A DNA stretch of 33,885 nt from Bradyrhizobium valentinum (GTDB taxonomy: Bacteria; Pseudomonadota; Alphaproteobacteria; Rhizobiales; Xanthobacteraceae): the NCBI RefSeq assembly GCF_001440405.1, contig NZ_LLXX01000048.1, positions 4,063-37,947 of the forward strand, in the 5' to 3' direction. Of the stretch, positions 16,304 through 23,282 are shown one piece after another. The position numbers and the translations under genes are program-made. The stretch's first letter is position 1. The number at the start of each line of letters is the position of its first letter. The notes beneath the pieces are model-generated. The model had not been told where the DNA came from. It ran no database searches and saw nothing but the letters and a program-made list of their open reading frames with translations.

Positions 16304-16996
16304 ATGCTCCAGGACGTAACAGCTCTTCAACTCGTGCTCTCTGGCGATCCCGCGCTGTTCGCCATCGTGCGGCTGTCGCTTTATGTGAGTTTTTCCGCGG
16401 TGGTGCTGGCCGCGCTGATCGGCATTCCGCTGGGCGCCTGGATTGCGCTGACGAAATTCCCGGGACGCCAGGGCGTCATCGTCATGCTCAACGCGCTGAT
16501 GGGCCTGCCGCCGGTCGTGGTCGGCCTTGCGGTCTATCTGACGCTGTCGCGATCCGGGCCGCTCGGCGCGTTCGGCCTGTTGTTCACGCCGCCGGCCATG
16601 ATCATCGCGCAGACCGTGCTGGTCACCCCGATCATCGCCGCATTGACGCGGCAGACCATCGAGGATCTCTGGATCGAATACCGCGACGAGCTGACCGCGA
16701 TGAATCTCGGCCCGCTGGGCCGGGTCGCGGCGCTGATCTGGGATGCGCGCTTCAGCTTGGTCACGGCGCTGCTCGCCGGCTTTGGCCGGGCGGCGGCGGA
16801 AGTCGGCGCCATCATCATCGTCGGCGGCAATATCGAAGGATTTACCCGCACGATGACGACGGCGATTGCGCTGGAGACTTCCAAGGGCGACCTGCCGCTC
16901 GCGGTCGGCCTCGGCCTCGTGCTGATCGCGATCGTGATCGCCGTCAACGCGCTTGCCTGGACCGCGCGCCGGGCCGGCGAGCGACTGGCGGGATGA
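16304..16996 (+). CDS. tupB: Tungstate ABC transporter permease
   Basis: Inner-membrane permease of a tungstate/molybdate-type importer. The 230 residues contain about five or six TM segments with the ABC permease signature region: an ATPase-contacting stretch DELTAMNLGPLGRVAALIWDARFSLVTALLAGFGRAAAEVGAIIIVGGNI. The family resemblance to TupB is strong (GLPPVVVGLAVYLTLSRSGPLG, TRQTIEDLWIEYRDELTAMNLG), and position beside a TupA-type binding protein supports it. ATG 16304 has GGAA about six bases upstream. The gene ends with ATGA overlap into tupC, implying translational coupling. Confidence 0.9.
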   Translation: MLQDVTALQLVLSGDPALFAIVRLSLYVSFSAVVLAALIGIPLGAWIALTKFPGRQGVIVMLNALMGLPPVVVGLAVYLTLSRSGPLGAFGLLFTPPAMIIAQTVLVTPIIAALTRQTIEDLWIEYRDELTAMNLGPLGRVAALIWDARFSLVTALLAGFGRAAAEVGAIIIVGGNIEGFTRTMTTAIALETSKGDLPLAVGLGLVLIAIVIAVNALAWTARRAGERLAG

Positions 16997-17721
16997 CCAT
17001 GCGCGCGCCCTCCGAAGAATTGCCGATTGTGTTCGATGGCGTGACGGTTGCAGCCGGGCCCGTCACGATCCTCGACGGTATCTCGCTCACGCTGCTGCCG
17101 GGTTCGCCCACCGTGCTGATCGGCCCCAACGGCTCGGGCAAATCCACACTGCTGCGCATGGCGATGGGGCTGCTCGCGCCTACGCGCGGGCGCGTCACCT
17201 GGGGTGGCCGAGAGAACGTCCCGCCGCTGAAGCGCGCGATCGTATTTCAGCGCCCGGCGATGCTCCGGCGCAGCGCCGCCGCCAATATCCGCTTCGCGCT
17301 GCGCGCTGCCAGCATCGCGCGCGCGGAGCATGCGCGCCGCACCAGCGAACTGCTCGAACTGGTCGGCCTCGCTCATCTCGCCGATCGCGCCGCGCGAAGG
17401 TTGTCCGGCGGCGAGCAGCAGCGCCTCGCGCTGGCGCGGGCGCTCGCGCGCGATCCCGCCGTGCTGTTTCTGGACGAGCCGACCGCAAGTCTCGATCCGG
17501 TCGCCACCAAGGCGGTGGAGGACATCATCCGCGCTGTGAGCGAACGCAACATCAAGGTCGTGATGGCGACCCACGATCTCGGCGAGGCGCGACGGCTCGC
17601 CGGCGACATCGTCATGCTTCACCGCGGCCGCATCGTGGAAACCGGCGCCTCCGCGTCGTTCTTCGATAGGCCGCAAACTGCCGAGGCCAAGACATTCCTC
17701 GCGGGCGAATTACTGGTTTGA
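16993..17721 (+). CDS. tupC: Tungstate ABC transporter ATP-binding protein
   Basis: Complete ABC ATPase of 242 residues: Walker A GPNGSGKST (44-52), Q-loop Q86, signature LSGGEQQR (137-144), Walker B AVLFLDEPT (156-164) and H-loop H194 in ATHDLGEA. It energises the TupB permease. ATG 16993 overlaps the tupB stop by four bases; ATG 16999 is an alternative two codons later. The much longer open frame upstream is antisense or overlapping with tupB and is not coding. It is followed after 13 bp by tupA in the same operon. Confidence 0.93.
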   Translation: MTMRAPSEELPIVFDGVTVAAGPVTILDGISLTLLPGSPTVLIGPNGSGKSTLLRMAMGLLAPTRGRVTWGGRENVPPLKRAIVFQRPAMLRRSAAANIRFALRAASIARAEHARRTSELLELVGLAHLADRAARRLSGGEQQRLALARALARDPAVLFLDEPTASLDPVATKAVEDIIRAVSERNIKVVMATHDLGEARRLAGDIVMLHRGRIVETGASASFFDRPQTAEAKTFLAGELLV

Positions 17722-17734
17722 TGGGAGAAAAACA

Positions 17735-18568
17735 ATGAACATGCTTACGCGCCGCTCGCTGATCGCGGTGACCGCCAGCCTCGTATTTGCAGGCCACGCC
17801 TTCGCCCAGGACAAATCGATCGTGGTGGCCTCGACCACTTCGACGCAGGATTCCGGCCTGTTCGGCCATATACTGCCGATGTTCAAGGCCAAGACCGGCA
17901 TCGACGTCAAGGTAGTGGCGCAGGGCACCGGACAAGCGCTCGATACCGCGCGCCGCGGCGACGCCGACGTGGTGTTCGTTCACGCCAAGCCAGCGGAAGA
18001 AAAATTTCTGGCCGAAGGCTTTGGCGTCAAGCGCTATCCCGTGATGTACAACGACTTCATCCTGATCGGCCCGAAGGCCGATCCGGCCGGCATCAAGGGA
18101 TCGAGGGACATCGTTGCAGCGCTGAGTGCGATCAAGACGAAGGGCGCCGACTTCATCTCGCGCGGCGACAAATCCGGCACACATCAGGCCGAGCTCAACC
18201 TCTGGAAGGTCGCCGGCATCGACATCGCGAAGGACAAAGGCCCCTGGTACAAGGAGATCGGGCAAGGCATGGGCGCGGCGCTGAACACGGCGTCGGCCTC
18301 CAACGCCTATGTGCTCGCCGATCGCGGCACCTGGCTGTCGTTCAAGAACCGCAACGAACTCGGCATCGCCGTCGAAGGCGACAAGCGGCTGTTCAATCAG
18401 TACGGCGTCATGCTGGTGAACCCGGCGAAGCATCCGAGCGTCAAGAAGGATCTTGGCCAGCAGTTCATCGACTGGCTGGTGTCGTCGGAAGGCCAGAAGG
18501 CCATCGCCGACTACAAGATCAACGGCGAGCAGTTGTTCTATCCCAACGCCAGCGATTCCGGCGCGTGA
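17735..18568 (+). CDS. tupA: Tungstate-binding periplasmic protein
   Basis: Signal peptide of about 24 residues (RRSLIAVTASLVFAGHAFA/QD). The mature protein begins with the TupA-type anion-binding motif VVASTTSTQDSGL (about 30-42), and the GRGDADVVFVHAK-like and SRGDKSGTHQAEL segments are also family features. It captures WO4 (and possibly MoO4) in the periplasm and delivers it to TupBC. The start has GGGAG six to nine bases upstream. The stop TGA overlaps the next start (TGATG), placing the ModA-like gene in the same operon. Confidence 0.92.
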   Translation: MNMLTRRSLIAVTASLVFAGHAFAQDKSIVVASTTSTQDSGLFGHILPMFKAKTGIDVKVVAQGTGQALDTARRGDADVVFVHAKPAEEKFLAEGFGVKRYPVMYNDFILIGPKADPAGIKGSRDIVAALSAIKTKGADFISRGDKSGTHQAELNLWKVAGIDIAKDKGPWYKEIGQGMGAALNTASASNAYVLADRGTWLSFKNRNELGIAVEGDKRLFNQYGVMLVNPAKHPSVKKDLGQQFIDWLVSSEGQKAIADYKINGEQLFYPNASDSGA

Positions 18569-19374
18569 TGGCTATGTGGCTTTCGGTTGCCCTTGCGGCT
18601 CTCGCGATCATAACGACGCCGGCCATGGCAGAGGAAACAATCTTGCTCCACGCCGCCGGCAGCCTGCGTGCCGCGCTGACCGAGGTGGCAAAGGATTTCG
18701 AAGCCACAGGCGGTGGCAAGGTGCAGGCGAAGTTCGGCGCATCCGGCTTGCTGAAAGACGAGATTGCCGCTGGCGCGAAGGCGGAAGTGTTCGCGTCCGC
18801 CAACCTGGAGCACCCGCAGGCGCTCGCGCTGGAGAAGCGCAGCGGCGCCGTGGTGCTGTTCGCGCGCAACCGGCTGTGCGCGCTCGCGCGGCCTGGCCTA
18901 GACGTCGCGCCGGCTTCGCTGCTGGACCGCATGCTCGACCCGCAGGTCAAGCTCGGTACCTCGACGCCAAAGGCCGATCCCTCGGGCGATTACGCCTGGG
19001 ATATTTTTCATAAAGCCGAGAAGCTCAAGGCAGGCACCCATGCTGTGCTCGAGAAGAAAGCGCTGCAGCTCACCGGCGGGCCCACCAGCCCGCCCGCCTC
19101 GCAGGGCCGCTCGATCTATGGCGAGCTGATCTCGCAAGGCGCTGCCGATATCTTCCTGACCTATTGCACCAACGCGCTCGCCGCGCAGCGCGAGAATCCG
19201 GCGCAGCAGATCGTGCCGCTGCCCGATGTGCTTGCGGTCGGCGCCGATTATGGCCTGACCGTCATGAACGGCGCTTCAGCGCCGGCGCATAAATTTGCGC
19301 TGTTCATCCTGTCGGTGGAAGGCCAGCGCACGCTGGCGAAGCACGGTTTCGCCGCGCCCGCATTGCCGCAATAG
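18568..19374 (+). CDS. ModA-like molybdate/oxyanion-binding periplasmic protein
   Basis: Signal peptide of about 22 residues ending TPAMA/EE, then a type-II periplasmic binding fold with ModA landmarks: LLHAAGSLRAALTEVAKDFE, VQAKFGASGLLKDEIAAGAKAEVFASAN, and LGTSTPKADPSGDYAWDIF in place of the usual VAIANPxxAPYG segment. The C-terminal GLTVMNGASAPAHKFALFILS is a typical ModA/WtpA ending. It overlaps tupA by one base. It is a second solute-binding protein in a single-transporter operon, without its own permease or ATPase. It might share TupBC or act as a scavenger for a different oxyanion. GTG 18565 and ATG 18574 are alternative starts. Confidence 0.85.
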   Translation: MAMWLSVALAALAIITTPAMAEETILLHAAGSLRAALTEVAKDFEATGGGKVQAKFGASGLLKDEIAAGAKAEVFASANLEHPQALALEKRSGAVVLFARNRLCALARPGLDVAPASLLDRMLDPQVKLGTSTPKADPSGDYAWDIFHKAEKLKAGTHAVLEKKALQLTGGPTSPPASQGRSIYGELISQGAADIFLTYCTNALAAQRENPAQQIVPLPDVLAVGADYGLTVMNGASAPAHKFALFILSVEGQRTLAKHGFAAPALPQ

Positions 19375-19383
19375 GGGAGTTCA

Positions 19384-19890
19384 ATGCTTCGCTCAGGCTT
19401 GGTCGCTATCGTTCTCATCGCTAGTTTCGGGCCGGCTGCGGCCGCCGACGACGGCTGCGAAAAATTCGCTTGGCCGCTCGCGCGCGACCGCGCAGCGTTC
19501 GCGGCGGCGGACAAGACGACGATTTCGGCGGGCGAAACGTTGGCAGCGCTGCCGGCGGGCGCACTGGTGATCCGCCTGCAGCCGGGGCCGCAGGCTTCCT
19601 TCGCGATGCCGCCGGAGCGCAAGCCGCGATTGGAGCAGTGGCACGGCGGCTTGGTGCGCCTTCCCGCGCTACCAAAACCCGGCATTTATCAGATCACGCT
19701 CTCCGACGACGCCTGGATCGACGTCATCCAGAACGGTCGCTACGCTCGCTCCGTCGGCAGCACCGGCCGCAGCGATTGCCCGGGCGTGCGCAAGAGTGTG
19801 CGGCTCGATCTCGATGCAAGCTCGGTCGTGCTGCAGGTCAGCAGCGTGGCGGCGGACACGATCGCGATGACGATCGCTGCGGTGAACTAG
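19384..19890 (+). CDS. Secreted hypothetical protein, last gene of the tungstate/molybdate operon
   Basis: ATG 19384 follows GGGGAG and lies 9 bp after the ModA-like stop, so co-transcription with tupBCA is likely. The 168 residues have a signal peptide (about 1-21, ending PAAAA/DD), one cysteine just after it (DGCEKF) and another late (SDCPGV), possibly a disulfide. The mature part seems all-beta: GETLAALPAGALVIRLQP, PGIYQITLSDDAWIDVIQNG, SVRLDLDASSVVLQVSSV. No family was recognised. Its place suggests an accessory periplasmic role in oxyanion uptake, unproved. Confidence 0.72.
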   Translation: MLRSGLVAIVLIASFGPAAAADDGCEKFAWPLARDRAAFAAADKTTISAGETLAALPAGALVIRLQPGPQASFAMPPERKPRLEQWHGGLVRLPALPKPGIYQITLSDDAWIDVIQNGRYARSVGSTGRSDCPGVRKSVRLDLDASSVVLQVSSVAADTIAMTIAAVN

Positions 19891-19973
19891 CATCGCTCTC
19901 GCCGCAGGAACTTCGCATTAATCTATGTGAACATTAGTTCAGGAAGCGAATCGTGGTCTTTATGTCGCACGCC

Positions 19974-19998
19974 GGAACGTCACGCGCGCCGATCGGTT
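19974..19998 (+). promoter_or_regulatory. Possible EcfG-type promoter upstream of the 20028 gene
   Basis: GGAAC (19974-19978), a 16-bp spacer and GGTT (19995-19998) match the EcfG consensus except the first -10 base. The gap to the ATG (29 bp) is close to that of the exact EcfG match upstream of the 7827 gene. Confidence 0.35.
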
Positions 19999-20027
19999 AG
20001 CCCCGACACGTTCACTGGAGTTCGACG

Positions 20028-20333
20028 ATGAAGAAGCTAGCTATCATGTTCGCCGTTGGTGCTGCCACGCTGATCGGAGGTTCCGCCGCTTACGCCGCCG
20101 ACAATGCGGTGAAGGCGAAACCGTCGACGGATGTGACGCAGTCCTCGACCGACTTCAGCGCGCACCGCCGCTACTATCGCCATTGGGGCCACCACCACTA
20201 CAGGCCGTACTATCGTAGCTACGGTTACTATGCGCCGCGTCGGTACGGTTACTACGGAGGACCTCGCTACTATGGTGGTGGACCCGGTATTAGCTTCAGC
20301 TTCGGCACCGGCGGCTATCGCGGCTGGTACTGA
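20028..20333 (+). CDS. Small secreted Tyr/Gly/His/Arg-rich protein
   Basis: ATG 20028 has GGAG eight bases upstream. The 101-residue product has a signal peptide (about 1-23, ending AAYAA) and a mature part dominated by Tyr, Gly, His and Arg (HRRYYRHWGHHHYRPYYRSYGYY, GGPRYYGGGPG). Such exported low-complexity proteins are numerous in Bradyrhizobium; possible metal binding by the His cluster is speculative. A possible EcfG-type promoter lies upstream and a strong terminator downstream, so it is probably a single-gene unit. Confidence 0.8.
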   Translation: MKKLAIMFAVGAATLIGGSAAYAADNAVKAKPSTDVTQSSTDFSAHRRYYRHWGHHHYRPYYRSYGYYAPRRYGYYGGPRYYGGGPGISFSFGTGGYRGWY

Positions 20334-20350
20334 GATAACGAGCTGACAGC

Positions 20351-20381
20351 AAAGAGGCCCGCGAGCCGCGCGGGCCTCTTT
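20351..20381. terminator. Strong bidirectional terminator hairpin
   Basis: AAAGAGGCCCGCG (20351-20363) and CGCGGGCCTCTTT (20369-20381) are perfect 13-bp arms with a 5-nt loop. The A-run on one side and T-run on the other suit termination of both the 20028 gene and the convergent lytic transglycosylase gene. Confidence 0.85.
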
Positions 20382-20397
20382 CATTTGGCGGCAACAA

Positions 20398-21447
20398 TTA
20401 CAGTTCCCGCGCTGCCCGCGATGACTTCGCCCGGTTCGAAGCTGACGCGAGACGCACGACGGATTGTTTCCCCGCTTTGCGCGCCGATGCCTTGCCTGCC
20501 AGCAGCGCCATGCGGGCATGGGTCTTGCGGGACGCAGTACGGGCATGTCGAGCCGCCGAACTTGCGACGCGCAGTTTCCTCACGGCCGCGTACTTCTTGC
20601 TCTCGGCAACATACTTCTTGCTCTCGACAACAACGGTTTCCGCCTTGCGCACAAGCGCGCTGGCGGAAGGCGTCAGGTCGACATTCACCGCCGCGATCTG
20701 GTCTTTTCGTGACAGGCCGCCGACGCCCTCGCAGGGCGCCTTCTGCGGCAGATCGGTCGGCATGTGGACGGTGCCATCTTCGTCAGTCCAGGCTTCGGCC
20801 TTTTGGCCGGTGATGATCTTGACGTAAGCGCGCGTTTCCTTCGGCAGCGAGCTGCGGCGCGACAGCCACTTCTCGATCCTGCCGCCGCCCGCATTATACG
20901 CTGCCGCGGCAAGCCCCAGATTTCCGAACTGATCATGGAGCTTGCGAAGAAACTTTGCCGACGCAGGGATCGCCTGCAACGGATCGAACGGGTTTTTCAA
21001 ACCCATTTCGACGGCCGTCCGCGGCATGAATTGCGCAATGCCCTGCGCGCCTGCATGACTGACTTCCCCGGAACGAAACCTGCTTTCCTGCCACAGCAGG
21101 CGCACGAAAAATCCGATCGGGAGATCGTGTTCCTCGGCGGCAGCCTTGACCGCTTCACAGATCACATTCGATGGTGCGGGTTCCTCATTACTCGACGCAG
21201 CGGCATGAGCCGCGGCATCAGTCGCCGTCATCGTTTCAGATGGCGCGGCGACATTTGTTGCCTCCTCTCCTTGCGAAGATTCAGCCGACGCAGTCGCAGT
21301 TCCGGCTTGGGAGTTCGATGGTGCGGCAGGTTCCGATTGCGCTTCGGCGACGAAAGATGGTTCCGTCCATACTGACTTGTTATTGGAACTTTCAAAATCC
21401 GCGGCGACTACCAACACAGCAATCACAACGGCGAAAAGATATCGCAT
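20398..21447 (-). CDS. Lytic transglycosylase with basic C-terminal tail
   Basis: Cuts the MurNAc-GlcNAc bond of peptidoglycan non-hydrolytically. An N-terminal hydrophobic segment (about 4-17) is a signal or anchor, and an Ala/Ser/Pro/Glu-rich linker (about 30-95) leads to an SLT domain (about 97-215). That domain has catalytic glutamate in LLWQESRF, the GAQGIAQFMP loop and AAAYNAGGGRIEKW. The last ~110 residues are rich in Lys, Arg, Ser and Ala (KKYVAESKKYAAVRKLRVASSAARHARTASRK), an unusual cationic extension that could bind anionic cell-wall polymers. The ATG at 21447 is used in preference to the TTG directly before it; GGAAAG lies just upstream. Confidence 0.88.
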   Translation of the reverse strand: MRYLFAVVIAVLVVAADFESSNNKSVWTEPSFVAEAQSEPAAPSNSQAGTATASAESSQGEEATNVAAPSETMTATDAAAHAAASSNEEPAPSNVICEAVKAAAEEHDLPIGFFVRLLWQESRFRSGEVSHAGAQGIAQFMPRTAVEMGLKNPFDPLQAIPASAKFLRKLHDQFGNLGLAAAAYNAGGGRIEKWLSRRSSLPKETRAYVKIITGQKAEAWTDEDGTVHMPTDLPQKAPCEGVGGLSRKDQIAAVNVDLTPSASALVRKAETVVVESKKYVAESKKYAAVRKLRVASSAARHARTASRKTHARMALLAGKASARKAGKQSVVRLASASNRAKSSRAAREL

Positions 21448-21577
21448 CAACTTTCCATTCGTGGTGGGTGATGGCCGGCCGGATAGAAGTCGGATGTGGA
21501 CATTTCGCGGATTAACTGCGGCAGCGAGATGGTATTCGCACCCGTAATTCTACCGAAGGGAACTTTTGGAGATCCGC

Positions 21578-22858
21578 GTGAGAGCGTTTTCAAGCGAAGT
21601 GGAAGCCGGTTCGCGTAAAGAAAACGCGTCAAACCAAGAATCGAGAGACCCGTTCCGATGTAATCGGAACGGAAGAGGCTCTCGTGGGCCGATTGCCTAC
21701 ATCGCTCTTTACGCCGCGCTATATGGTGCGTTTGGCGTGGCCTCGCCGTTCTGGCCGAAATATTTCGAAACCAGAGCGCTGACGCCAGAGCAGATCGGCA
21801 TCATCCTGGCGGCTGCGTTGTTGATGCGGCTTGTCGCCGGTCCCCTTGTCGGGATGTTCGCCGACGTCGTGCAATCGTTGCGCCTTGTGCTCGCATCCTG
21901 CGCTGGCTTGGCGGCCGCAACAGCCGTTGCATTGCTGTGGGCCGATGGCTTCTGGCTGTTGCTTCTGGTGGCGTTGGTTCAAGCGTCAGCACTGGCGCCG
22001 ACGACATCGATCGCCGACGCGTTGTCGGTCAACGCAGCCAGGCCGCAGATAGCGGGGAGGCCGTTTGAATACGGCTGGATTCGCGGTTCGGCGTCGGCGG
22101 CTTTCGTTTGCGGCACGCTGGTCATCGGGCAGATCATAAGCCCCACTGACCTCACGCGCGTGATCTGGCTGAATGCTGCTCTGCTTGTCGTCGCCGCCGG
22201 AGCAACCGCGTTGGTGCCCAGGGTTGCATCTCAATCGGCGCCGCACAGCGGCGCATCAATGGTTGCGAGCGAGGTTCACCGACTTCTTGGCATGGCGCGG
22301 TTTCGAATCCTGATTCTCGTCTCGGCTTTGGTCTATGGCAGCCACGCCATGCACGATGCATTCGCCGTCATCCGCTGGAGCAATGCCGGGATAGATACCT
22401 CCGTCATAAGCGTCCTGTGGTCGGAAGCCGTCGCTGCAGAAGTCATGGTGTTCTTTCTGATCGGTCCGGCATTGCTCAACCGATTCGGTGCGCGGGGCGC
22501 GGCTGCCTTGGCGGCCGCGGCCGGAATCATGCGTTGGTCGATTGCGGCAATGACGAGCTCTGTGATGGTGCTTGCGATTTTGCAGCCCTTGCACGGATTG
22601 ACGTTCGCTCTGCTTCATCTCGCTTGCATGCGCATGATGGGAAGTCTCGTTCCCACCCATTTGGCCGCGACCGCCCAAGCTCTTTACGCGTTTGGTTCCG
22701 GCGTTGTGACTGCCGCATTGACGCTGTTTTCGGGATTCTTCTATGCGAGCTATGGAGGAGGGGCGTTTCTTGCGATGGCACTTCTCTGCGGCCTCGCATT
22801 GCCGCTTGCCTGGTCCGGCTTTTCCGACGCGCGAGATTCGGCGCCTCGCATCGCTTGA
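21578..22858 (+). CDS. MFS transporter (MFS_1-like), N-terminus encoded by a dispersed repeat
   Basis: Twelve hydrophobic segments with an MFS_1-like/LacY-HcaT-type first helix (IAYIALYAALYGAFGVASPFWPKYF) and a short loop (LVGMFADVV) where the MFS A-motif lies. The frame has no start codon between the repeat and this helix. The likely start is GTG 21578, with GGAG six bases upstream, or TTG 21566 or GTG 21599. All of these put ~30-37 charged residues (VRAFSSEVEAGSRKENASN...) encoded by repeat DNA in front of TM1. The repeat may have replaced the native start. The substrate is unknown. Function could be intact or impaired. Confidence 0.78.
   Translation: MRAFSSEVEAGSRKENASNQESRDPFRCNRNGRGSRGPIAYIALYAALYGAFGVASPFWPKYFETRALTPEQIGIILAAALLMRLVAGPLVGMFADVVQSLRLVLASCAGLAAATAVALLWADGFWLLLLVALVQASALAPTTSIADALSVNAARPQIAGRPFEYGWIRGSASAAFVCGTLVIGQIISPTDLTRVIWLNAALLVVAAGATALVPRVASQSAPHSGASMVASEVHRLLGMARFRILILVSALVYGSHAMHDAFAVIRWSNAGIDTSVISVLWSEAVAAEVMVFFLIGPALLNRFGARGAAALAAAAGIMRWSIAAMTSSVMVLAILQPLHGLTFALLHLACMRMMGSLVPTHLAATAQALYAFGSGVVTAALTLFSGFFYASYGGGAFLAMALLCGLALPLAWSGFSDARDSAPRIA
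21582..21683. repeat. Dispersed repeat, copy 2, with adjoining hairpin
   Basis: GAGCGTTTTC (21582-21591) and GAAAACGC (21620-21627) bracket CCGGTTCGCGTAAAG; the unit is related to the copy at 13699-13749. It is followed by CCGTTCCGAT (21650-21659) and ATCGGAACGG (21663-21672), a 10-bp hairpin with a 3-nt loop, and by outer arms GAGAG (21643-21647) and CTCTC (21679-21683) around it. The tandem order GCGTTTTC unit then GTTCCGAT hairpin is one I associate with Bradyrhizobium genomes. It overlaps the 5' coding part of the MFS gene. Confidence 0.65.
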
Positions 22859-23024
22859 TCGACGCGTTACCGCCAGCCGTGCCACAAGGTTTCAGACCCG
22901 TAGGTGCTTCTTGTTCGATTGATGACGGCGCGCCATTGATCGATGGCATCAGTGGCTGGATCGGTATACCCTGAGATTCGCGCTGACAGCGTGGCGCCAA
23001 TCCCTCTGATGAAAGAAGCCCATA

Positions 23025-23225
23025 ATGAGCGAGCGACTTGAAACGCTGAATAAAGCCCGTGCGCGGATGATCGAGGACAGGGACGCGCATGCGAAGGTGC
23101 TGGCCGCGCCTTTCGACCGCGAGAAGGCCGAGCGTGCCCGCAACAAGTTCATCGAGATTCAGATGCTGATCGACGCCCTGGACCGCGCGATCAGCGGAGA
23201 GGGAGCCGTTGCGCTTAAAGGCTGA
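23025..23225 (+). CDS. Small helical hypothetical protein (66 aa)
   Basis: ATG 23025 has a GAAAGAAG ribosome site. The protein is almost entirely charged and helical (SERLETLNKARARMIEDRDAHAK... AERARNKFIEIQMLIDALDRAISG), with no signal or TM segment and heptad-like spacing. It could be a small coiled-coil protein. It stands between the MFS gene and a convergent kelch gene. No family was recognised. Confidence 0.6.
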   Translation: MSERLETLNKARARMIEDRDAHAKVLAAPFDREKAERARNKFIEIQMLIDALDRAISGEGAVALKG

Positions 23226-23239
23226 GCCGGGGCGCGTAG

Positions 23240-23271
23240 GGCGGATTGGCGCGCCGAAGGCGTAATCCGCC
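23240..23271. terminator. Palindromic element/terminator between convergent genes
   Basis: GGCGGATT (23240-23247) pairs with AATCCGCC (23264-23271), with an inner self-complementary GGCGCGCC (23248-23255). It lies between the 66-aa gene and the convergent kelch gene. There is no U-run, so it may be a dispersed intergenic repeat that doubles as a terminator. Confidence 0.45.
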
Positions 23272-23282
23272 GTCGCACGTAG

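Noticed and set aside
16282..16992. Long open frame before tupC
   Set aside because: It overlaps tupB in another frame with Arg/Pro-rich, non-globular translation; the ABC ATPase begins at 16993.
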